Shown one piece after another: positions 50,089 to 57,758 of a DNA stretch of 64,000 bases (its first letter is position 1; each line of letters starts with the position of its first letter). Made by a program: the position numbers and the translations under genes. The stretch is taken from the NCBI GenBank assembly GCA_022842165.1, contig JALHQC010000018.1:1-64000 (forward strand), written 5' to 3'. The notes below the pieces were generated by a model. The model did no database searches. It saw nothing but the letters and a program-made list of their open reading frames with translations, and was not told the origin of the DNA. The DNA is from a bacterium. Its GTDB lineage: Bacteria; Pseudomonadota; Alphaproteobacteria; Rhizobiales; Aestuariivirgaceae.

Positions 50089-50648
50089 CAAGCTTCCCCG
50101 TCCTCCGGCCGCCAAGGATCAAGTGGCTCCAGATTGTCGGTCTTCAGGTTGTTGATCTTGAACCGTTGTGATGCAGCTGGAACTGTCTTGCTGTCTTTGA
50201 ACTGAAGAAGGTAGCTCCGGATTTCCGTCGCTGGGCCTACACTTCTGGCGCGGATCTCGAGGTCTGTTGGCTCGATGGTCATTGCCAGGCAGAAATCAAC
50301 ATCGTGTACTGAGCCATTTGCACGAATTATGCGCCCAATGGTGGCGGCGTTGTCCCGCTCGGAAAGCAGCGCCTCGATCTTCTCAAATGTGGCGGGCACT
50401 GTACCGTCACGGTACTTGCTCTCAACGGAATCGAGCAGGTTGATGTCGGTCCGGAAGTACTGAACGAGCTCTTGCGCAATACCCGCAAGCGACACGTTGA
50501 GGTCCTTGCCTGCCATGTCATTGAATTGCGGGTCCAGCAAATCCCCCTTCGAGTAGTGCAGGACCATCACAGGATCGGTGATGACGATCGTTAGGCCATG
50601 CTCCTTGTCTCCGATAATGAATGCACGCGACTTGCGATCCTTGCTCAT
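50088..50648 (-). CDS. Orphan hypothetical protein (186 aa) in YcaO/TfuA operon
   Basis: ORF overlaps YcaO start by 1 nt (TGATG); 22 nt downstream of SARP gene. Confidence 0.8.
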   Translation of the reverse strand: MSKDRKSRAFIIGDKEHGLTIVITDPVMVLHYSKGDLLDPQFNDMAGKDLNVSLAGIAQELVQYFRTDINLLDSVESKYRDGTVPATFEKIEALLSERDNAATIGRIIRANGSVHDVDFCLAMTIEPTDLEIRARSVGPATEIRSYLLQFKDSKTVPAASQRFKINNLKTDNLEPLDPWRPEDGEA

Positions 50649-50670
50649 TTCTGCGTCCCCATGTTGTCGT

Positions 50671-52602
50671 TCACTTTATCCCTGCGATCCGCAGGCCATT
50701 GATGAAAGGCTGAAGATCGGACTTCGATCGGTGCGGCTGCAGCCGCGCCATGCTCTCGGCCGTCTCGCCCGGATAGTTTTCGATCAGCCGCTGTCCGTAG
50801 TGACGCGCCTCTATCCGATTGCCCAGTTGCCCGTGGCTTGCAGCCAACAGCCGTAGCACCGGCTCGTCACTAGCCAGCCTGCCGCACAGTTCGATAACCT
50901 TCTCGTATGCGCTCTGCGAGAAGGCCACGCTGGCTCCGGCCCACCAGTAATGGTCAGGCGGCATGGGATTGAGATCGATAGCCACCTCGAACTTGCTCCA
51001 CGCTAAATCTGCGTCACCGACGTGACCCAGCGCATCGCTATGGTCCAGCATGATGTCCGCGGAGTTAGGGTGAAGTTCCTGAGCGCGGCTGAAACAAGCT
51101 TCGGAGTCGTCGAAGCGATGCTGATAGAGCGTCACCATTGCTTTCCGCCAGTGTCCTGTCGAGTTAAAGGGGTCATGAGAAATCGCCAGATCGGCGAGTT
51201 CTTCAGCCTCAGACAGGAGCTTCGGTTCGTTGCCGCCCAGTAACAGCCATTCCACGTAGAGCGAACATGACAACCCCGAATAAGCGTCGGAAAACCGCTT
51301 GTCTTGTGACAAGGCTTCAAGATAGTATCGGCGCGCTCGCCGCACGTGGCGCAAGTCACTGATCTTCAGAGCCTCCTGACCACGGAGGAACTTCAGGTAG
51401 GCCGAATGATCTTTGGTGCGAATAGGCTCATTGAGATTGTCTCTTTCCACTGCCCTGGAGATCAATGATGCAATGCGAGCGATCAGCACCCGGCCGGAAC
51501 GGATGAGCAAATCATGACTGAGAGCAAAATTCTCAGCCCACACGATGGACTGGGTCAAGCTGTTGACAAGCCGGACCGTAAGTGTGCCCAGTCCTTCGCC
51601 GGGCCGTAACACGCTACTGATCGTATAGTCGGTGCGCATCGCGGTGTTGTCGAGGAGCACCCCACCATCGTTGACGGCCAGGAAACTGCTATGCGCGGCA
51701 AGCGTGACCAAGCTTCTGTAACGGGCAAGCTCATTAGCCACGTCTTCGACAAAGCTCCGCACGAAGTTCTGACGACCGCCCTGTGCAACCCAGTTTGGTG
51801 CGAGCAGGCCAATCCGGGGCACGTGCGCCGAAACGAAAGACGTAGAGCCCAGTGATGCGGCATTGAGTTCGACGGCGGGCAGAACCGCACGTGCAAGCGA
51901 GGTGCGCGTTTGAGGTTCGGGAGTCTGTGCGCCCTCGCGGCGCAGCATGTCCATGAGCAATGTGAACAAGCGGCGTGAATCCTCGCTGGAGCCAATTGCT
52001 CCGTAGGCGGCGATCAACCCCCGGTAGGCATCCTCTCGGCTATCGTCGATTCCGAGCGCATGGGCTTCAAGCGCTCGCAGCAGGGCGGCATCGGCATGGC
52101 CATACCTAGTCAGTCCCCTGAGAGCGTTTACGAGAAAGCCGAAATAGCGCTCGCGCAGATAGGCTCTGGCAATAGCAAAAGGGTTCTCTTCAGACCGATC
52201 AAGGTCAAATCCCCGAAGTAGATCACCTCTGTAGAGATCCATCAGCGAACGAGCCGCCGCGACGCTGGACATGTCTTCGAGACCGAGAAAACAGCAAATG
52301 TCTATCTCGGTCGGTGCCACCAGCCGCACAGCTCTTTCGTCGATTGTGAGAACGGAAGGCAAGGAAGGCAACGCCCTCGTCATGCGCAATATCAGCTGGC
52401 GGAGGTTCCCGAAGCTGGCTGGGCTGCTACTGTTCTCCCAAAGGCTGGACGCCAACTCAGCCCGGCTCAGTGTCTTGGCGGGGCTCAATGCCAGCAAGGC
52501 AATAAGGCCAAATCCGCGCGCCGGAAAGGTTATCTCCCGCGCCGGTGCCGCCACCGACGGATGCCCGAGCAAACGAATTGAGGGAGCATACAATTCTGAC
52601 AC
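50671..52602 (-). CDS. SARP/BTAD-type regulator with TolB-like and TPR regions
   Basis: N-terminal winged-helix 'FGLIALLALSPAKTLSRAELASSLWENSSSPASFGNLRQLILRMTRAL', BTAD 'CCFLGLEDMSSVAAARSLMDLYRGDLLRGF', TPRs. Confidence 0.88.
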   Translation of the reverse strand: MSELYAPSIRLLGHPSVAAPAREITFPARGFGLIALLALSPAKTLSRAELASSLWENSSSPASFGNLRQLILRMTRALPSLPSVLTIDERAVRLVAPTEIDICCFLGLEDMSSVAAARSLMDLYRGDLLRGFDLDRSEENPFAIARAYLRERYFGFLVNALRGLTRYGHADAALLRALEAHALGIDDSREDAYRGLIAAYGAIGSSEDSRRLFTLLMDMLRREGAQTPEPQTRTSLARAVLPAVELNAASLGSTSFVSAHVPRIGLLAPNWVAQGGRQNFVRSFVEDVANELARYRSLVTLAAHSSFLAVNDGGVLLDNTAMRTDYTISSVLRPGEGLGTLTVRLVNSLTQSIVWAENFALSHDLLIRSGRVLIARIASLISRAVERDNLNEPIRTKDHSAYLKFLRGQEALKISDLRHVRRARRYYLEALSQDKRFSDAYSGLSCSLYVEWLLLGGNEPKLLSEAEELADLAISHDPFNSTGHWRKAMVTLYQHRFDDSEACFSRAQELHPNSADIMLDHSDALGHVGDADLAWSKFEVAIDLNPMPPDHYWWAGASVAFSQSAYEKVIELCGRLASDEPVLRLLAASHGQLGNRIEARHYGQRLIENYPGETAESMARLQPHRSKSDLQPFINGLRIAGIK

Positions 52603-52691
52603 TGCAGTTCTCCGTGCCGTACGTCGAAAGCAAGTAACTTAGGCATGATTCAGCACCGCGGTCGCTGCCTGTCAATGGATCGCGAACACCT

Positions 52692-52709
52692 TGTAACGCC
52701 CGTGTAACG
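52692..52709 (+). promoter_or_regulatory. Candidate SARP operator: TGTAACG-n4-TGTAACG direct repeat
   Basis: ttgtaacgcccgtgtaacgg; identical heptamers at 52692 and 52703, 11-bp pitch, in the divergent promoter region. Confidence 0.55.
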
Positions 52710-52797
52710 GCGGACCTCTCACTCTTCGGGGCGTCAGGATACGAAGCGAGCGGATCACCGCTTGACGGATATCCAAGACTAACGAATGGAGACAGAG

Positions 52798-53298
52798 ATG
52801 GCTGGAATGATTTCGTTTAACCGCAACTATGCTGCGTTTGCGGCCGGGGTGCGTCCGTTCGAGAGTGCCGATGACGTCGGCCTCGTGGTGACCGAGTTCC
52901 TCTGGGACGGCGGCTTTCCTTTCTATCCGATCGGCGCACTGATCGACGCCAAGATCTCTTCGGCCTGGCTCGGCGAGAGCGACGCGCCGGGCAACGAGGC
53001 GGATCTCGATCTCATCTTCAAGATGCGCGAACTCGAAGGTGCGAACTATTTCGAAATCATTTTACGCACCGCATCTGGTCCCATCTACGGCGGCTGGGTC
53101 GCCGGCCAGTCGTTGGAGGTCACCGACGAGTTCATCAATGGCCATCGCGTTCTCATCGGGCACGACTCCGGCGCTAAGGGGCGCTATGAATTCGACCTGC
53201 AGGCGAGCAGGTACTTGCTCATTGAGGTCTTCGGTGGGGCCAGCGCACGAGGGACCGTGTCCATCCGCGCCATGAGGAAGTCGCGTCGACATCGTTGA
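52798..53298 (+). CDS. Orphan hypothetical protein (166 aa), basic C-terminal tail MRKSRRHR
   Basis: GGAGACAGAG Shine-Dalgarno before ATG 52798; head of protease operon. Confidence 0.75.
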   Translation: MAGMISFNRNYAAFAAGVRPFESADDVGLVVTEFLWDGGFPFYPIGALIDAKISSAWLGESDAPGNEADLDLIFKMRELEGANYFEIILRTASGPIYGGWVAGQSLEVTDEFINGHRVLIGHDSGAKGRYEFDLQASRYLLIEVFGGASARGTVSIRAMRKSRRHR

Positions 53299-53430
53299 CT
53301 TCGGCCAGTACGGAGACGCTGATCGGAAGTGCAGACCTCCCCTGCATGAAATGCGGCGTCAAGAGCCGGGGACGTTGATCGCAATGCAGCGGTCCGTTCC
53401 CGGCAGTTCCCCAAATCGAGGTGGATAACC

Positions 53431-55011
53431 ATGGACTTTAACATAAAGTTGGGCAACGAGCGTGTTGCGCTGCGGCGCAGCGATGTTCTTGTGGCGCTCC
53501 AACCTCAACGAGGCCGTACAACGTCCTTCGAAGCCGAACTCCAGTCCGTCCAGCTCCGCGGGTTCGGTGTTCTGCGCGGAAGGGTGGGGAGCTACGAAAT
53601 TTTAGAGTTGCCGGCTACGACCAAGGTGCAGAATGCGGCGCGTGATGACCTCAGCCGGATGATGTCGCTGAACAGGACAGTCCCGATTTACCATACTTCG
53701 GACGACAAAGTCCCGTTTGTGCCAAAGGGCACGATTTACCTGGCGTTTGCCGAGCATGCATCACAAGACGGGATTGCTGCCGTAATGACGCGGTACGGCC
53801 TCGTCGTCGCCAGGTCGGAACGAGGCGGTTTCCTGACCGTGACGACCAACGGAGACCCCGTCGAAACCACCGCCGCTCTCCAAGCGGATCCATCGGTCGC
53901 GGTTGCGGAGCCGGACCTCATCACGCCACGGCTGGCGGCAAATCAGCAGCTTCTCCAGGACCGTCTGTTTAGCCGCCACTGGCATCTTCGGAACTCCGGC
54001 GTGCAAGACGGAGTAAGCCATGGCTTGAAAGCAGGTGCGGATGCCCGGATCGTGGAGGCGTGGAATGTCCTCGGCAGTATGGGCGCAGAGGCCGCAATCA
54101 TCGGGATGATCGACGATGGTTTCGACCTCTCCCACCCCGATCTCAGCGGCAAATCGATTTTCCCCTGGGACTTTGCCCGCAACTCATCTGACGTCAGCCC
54201 GGGTGACCCAGATGTGGCTGTTCCCGACTGGCACGGCACAGCCTGCGCTGGCGTGGCGGCGGGAAAGGCGATGGGAGGCGACATTGTCGGGGTGGCCCCA
54301 AATGCCCGCATCATGCCGGCACGCATGGGACCCGATATCGATACTGAGACTCTGTCTCGTATCTTCGAATACATGAGTGAAAAGGGCGCTTGGGTCGTGA
54401 ACTGCAGTTGGGGGCCAAAAGCGAACCGCTATCCGCTGCCCTTGCGACTATTCAATGCAATTGCATGGTGTACAAGTCAAGGCCGCGGAGGGCTTGGCAC
54501 AGCAATCGTGTTTGCCGCCGGAAACCTCAATAGGAACATCAATAGCGATGTCTGCTTGAATGGATTGGCCATCCATCCAGATGTTATCGCAGTGTCATCT
54601 TCAACAAGCCTCGACCAAAGGTCCGACACGTCGAACTTCGGAAAGGAGATCTGCGTCTGCGCGCCCTCAAGCGGCGGCGGCGGTTGGGCAATTGTCACCA
54701 GCGATGTGACCGGTAGCTGGACGGATGCGGGAGGCGTTGTCAAGGTGCGCGGTTATAGCAACAGCGATTACTACTTGCATTTTGGAGGAACCTCGAGCTC
54801 GTCGGCCGTTGTCGCGGGCGTCTGCGCGTTGGTGTTATCAGCGGCTCCACATCTCTCTCTTTCGGATCTGCGCAAAGTCATTGAGCGCACGGCACGTCCG
54901 ATTGGAAATCCTGAAAACTACGATGATCGCGGTCATTCCGAGCACTTTGGATATGGCTGCATCGATGCCGCCGCTGCGGTTGCGGCCGCCCGCGCCAGCT
55001 TCGTCTCGTGA
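53431..55011 (+). CDS. S8 subtilisin-like serine protease without obvious signal peptide
   Basis: IIGMIDDGFDLSHPDL (Asp), WHGTACAGVAAG (His), FGGTSSSSAVVAGV (Ser); fervidolysin-like pro-region (DPVETTAALQADPSVAVAEPDL). Confidence 0.92.
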   Translation: MDFNIKLGNERVALRRSDVLVALQPQRGRTTSFEAELQSVQLRGFGVLRGRVGSYEILELPATTKVQNAARDDLSRMMSLNRTVPIYHTSDDKVPFVPKGTIYLAFAEHASQDGIAAVMTRYGLVVARSERGGFLTVTTNGDPVETTAALQADPSVAVAEPDLITPRLAANQQLLQDRLFSRHWHLRNSGVQDGVSHGLKAGADARIVEAWNVLGSMGAEAAIIGMIDDGFDLSHPDLSGKSIFPWDFARNSSDVSPGDPDVAVPDWHGTACAGVAAGKAMGGDIVGVAPNARIMPARMGPDIDTETLSRIFEYMSEKGAWVVNCSWGPKANRYPLPLRLFNAIAWCTSQGRGGLGTAIVFAAGNLNRNINSDVCLNGLAIHPDVIAVSSSTSLDQRSDTSNFGKEICVCAPSSGGGGWAIVTSDVTGSWTDAGGVVKVRGYSNSDYYLHFGGTSSSSAVVAGVCALVLSAAPHLSLSDLRKVIERTARPIGNPENYDDRGHSEHFGYGCIDAAAAVAAARASFVS

Positions 55012-55069
55012 GGCTAGCTCCGGTGACTTGAAGAAGAACTCGTGAACATTAATCATAGGAGAAGCAGAC

Positions 55070-55873
55070 ATGACACGCTATCACTACATCGCAGGCGCAC
55101 TGGCATTTGTAACATCCGCACTTTTGCCCCTCTCCTCGAGCGCCGGCGATTTCCAAGGCTTCATCGTTGGCGGCGTCCCAGCGCAGAACATCGACGAGTT
55201 GCCCTGGCAGGTCGCTCTTCTCGATGGCGGGTCGACGGCGCCCCGGCAGTTCTGTGGCGGCTCGATCATCGCACCCCGCTGGGTGTTGACCGCCGCGCAT
55301 TGCGTCGAAGGGCGTACGCCCCAGAGTGTCGACGTCCTCGCCGGCACCGTCTTCAAAGGATCAGGCGGCATGCGCGTCGATGTGGCAGCCCTCTTCATTC
55401 ATCCGAACTGGGGGCAGACGCCGACCAAGTACGACTTCGACTCCGCGCTCATAAGGCTGAAGGAGCCGCTGGCTGTGGGCTCGCCAATCGATCTGGCCAC
55501 GAGCACGACACCGCTGCCGGTCGATTTCCCGGTCCGCGTGTCCGGCTGGGGTGCGACGAGCGAGGGAGGACCGAGCTCGCATCAACTTCTGTTCGTCGAC
55601 GTACCTGTCGTCTCCAATGAAACCTGCAACGGGACGGCGAGCTATGGTGGTGCCATCTCGGAGAACATGATTTGCCTCGGTAAAGCGCAAGGCGGTCAGG
55701 ACTCATGCCAAGGCGACAGCGGCGGTCCGGCAGCCTTAATCGGTTCCTCCAACACACTCGTCGGCATCGTCAGTTGGGGCTGGGGTTGCGCCCGTCCGAG
55801 CTACTACGGCGTCTACACGCGGGTTTCAGCAGTCAAGGCTTGGGTTGATGCCACCCTCGCCGCAAATCCCTGA
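55070..55873 (+). CDS. S1 trypsin-like serine protease, secreted
   Basis: Signal peptide; IVGGVPAQNIDELPWQVAL, WVLTAAHCV, DFDSALIRL, GQDSCQGDSGGPAAL, IVSWGWGCARPSYYGVYTRV. Confidence 0.96.
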   Translation: MTRYHYIAGALAFVTSALLPLSSSAGDFQGFIVGGVPAQNIDELPWQVALLDGGSTAPRQFCGGSIIAPRWVLTAAHCVEGRTPQSVDVLAGTVFKGSGGMRVDVAALFIHPNWGQTPTKYDFDSALIRLKEPLAVGSPIDLATSTTPLPVDFPVRVSGWGATSEGGPSSHQLLFVDVPVVSNETCNGTASYGGAISENMICLGKAQGGQDSCQGDSGGPAALIGSSNTLVGIVSWGWGCARPSYYGVYTRVSAVKAWVDATLAANP

Positions 55874-55883
55874 GGCTCGCTCC

Positions 55884-56180
55884 ATGAGACGTAAGCTCAA
55901 GATAATCGGCGAGGATCGTACAGCTCTGCGGACATTCCTCGCCGACGCAGATGTCGACTTGGGATGCCGCCCATCCGTTTATCGTGAGGGCGGCAGGGTC
56001 GCGGTTTTTGTTGTAGCCGATGATGAAGAAATCGAGAGGCTGTCGACGCGACAGTCAGGAGCTGTGACCATCGAATTTCGCGAACCAGTTCCGCCGCCAG
56101 AAACGCGGCGGGCGATGGTTGCCAGCGGCAACCGCTTCGTAACCGGAGAATTGCCACGCGGACTTGGGGAGAAATTTTAG
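55884..56180 (+). CDS. Small pro-domain-like protein (99 aa) preceding carboxypeptidase
   Basis: MRRKLKIIGEDRTALRTFLADADVDLGCRPSVYREGGRVAVFVVADDEEIERL; 2-nt gap to next gene. Confidence 0.7.
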   Translation: MRRKLKIIGEDRTALRTFLADADVDLGCRPSVYREGGRVAVFVVADDEEIERLSTRQSGAVTIEFREPVPPPETRRAMVASGNRFVTGELPRGLGEKF

Positions 56181-56182
56181 CC

Positions 56183-57262
56183 ATGGCGTACTTCAACTAC
56201 GACGAGATCGTGAGCGCTCTGCAAATTCTGTCCTACCGTTATCCTGACTTGGCCGAGTTGATCACCTTGCCACATATGACGCAGGAGTCGCGCCTATCAA
56301 TGGCGCTGTTGATTGGGAGGGCGCGTGCCGTTGACAAGCCAACCCTCGTTGTTGTGGGCGGTATTCATGCAAGAGAATGGGTACCGCCGGATGCGCTGAT
56401 CTGCTTGGCAGCCGATCTTCTGGAGGCGGGCAGCGCGGGAAAGGGCCTTCGCTATGGGGGCGCGGAGTTTAACACCTCCGCCATCAGTTACCTACTCGAC
56501 ACGCTCCAGATCGTCATATTTCCCTGTACAAATCCAGACGGTCGAGTCTACAGCCAAAGCATTGATCCCGACTGGCGCAAGAATCGGCGCACGACTGCAC
56601 TGGCGGACGGTACTCTTTGCCATGGTGTCGACATCAACCGCAATTTCGACGTGGTCTGGGACTTCCAACGGCACTTTGTTCAAGGTGCGGTCAGTGCCTC
56701 AGCCGACCCATGTCACAAGTATTTGTACGTCGGCCCGTCGCCAGCCTCGGAGCCGGAAACACGAAACATCGTCTGGATGTTGGACACGTTTGTGGCCGCC
56801 CGCTGGTTCATCGACGTCCATAGTGCCGTTCCCGCAGTGTTTCATTCATGGGGCTTGGACAATAACCAAACCGTCGACCCGACGCAGAACTTCCTCAACT
56901 CCGCTTTTGACGGTAAACGTGGCGAAGCCGGAGACACCTACGGCGAGTTCATCCCTTACGCCGATCTCGATGCCGTGCAGTACTTTGCGGATGCCATGAA
57001 AGACACGATCGCCCTAGTTGCTGGCGATCACTACCCAGCAGGCCCCGCCTTCGAACTCTATGCGACGTCGGGAGCAAGTGACGACTACGCCTATAGCCGA
57101 CATTCGTCACGGCCTGGCACTGCCAAGGTCCTTAGTTTCACAATGGAATGCGGCCGAGAATTTCAGCCGCCTCTTCTCACCCGCGAAATCGTGATAAAGG
57201 AAGTCAGCGCCGCACTTGTTGCGCTTGGACTGAAGATTACTGTTGACCATCGTCCAGCGTAA
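56183..57262 (+). CDS. M14 zinc carboxypeptidase
   Basis: GGIHAREWVPP (HxxE), NPDGRVYS...WRKNRR, WFIDVHSAV, SFTMECG (catalytic Glu). Confidence 0.93.
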   Translation: MAYFNYDEIVSALQILSYRYPDLAELITLPHMTQESRLSMALLIGRARAVDKPTLVVVGGIHAREWVPPDALICLAADLLEAGSAGKGLRYGGAEFNTSAISYLLDTLQIVIFPCTNPDGRVYSQSIDPDWRKNRRTTALADGTLCHGVDINRNFDVVWDFQRHFVQGAVSASADPCHKYLYVGPSPASEPETRNIVWMLDTFVAARWFIDVHSAVPAVFHSWGLDNNQTVDPTQNFLNSAFDGKRGEAGDTYGEFIPYADLDAVQYFADAMKDTIALVAGDHYPAGPAFELYATSGASDDYAYSRHSSRPGTAKVLSFTMECGREFQPPLLTREIVIKEVSAALVALGLKITVDHRPA

Positions 57263-57758
57263 CACCTTCGGTGTACAACTACTGACTGCCCATGACGTGC
57301 AAGAAACTCACCTCCAAAATAGACGGCGGGCACGAAATGTACCCTGTTCACCTATCTGATGTCTGTATCATCGCGGCAGAGGTGCTAAAGTACACACAGG
57401 ACAGGTCCGGCTCTTACACCAATGCATCCATACTGCATATTATGCGAATCGGTGGATGACATGCGGACGATCACAACGGATTGGCAGCTTTTCGGGAGCG
57501 ATGCTAGGAAAGCAGGCGTGCGTTAACGGTCGAAAATGCAGCGTCTTGGTTTTCGGGCAGAACTGAGCCGATTTTTCACCAAGAATTGAGCCGGCTCTGA
57601 TTGTGGAGTTCGGTTCATGCCGTGGTCAACAAATAGGTCTTGTTCTTCTTCTTGTAAGCTAGTCAGGGAGTCTGCTTTGGATCTATCCGCTTTCAATGTC
57701 ATGATTAGCTGCTGGACGACGTCTAGGCCGAGGTTAGCTTAGAGGCGAGACACCGCAT

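Noticed and set aside
52626-52685. 20-codon ORF MIQHRGRCLSMDREHLVTPV in the divergent promoter region as precursor peptide
   Set aside because: No ribosome-binding site and overlaps the putative operator.
53346-53430. Tiny ORFs (MKCGVKSRGR; MRRQEPGTLIAMQRSVPGSSPNRGG) before the S8 gene as RiPP precursors
   Set aside because: No Shine-Dalgarno and no leader/core character; gap could simply be leader RNA.
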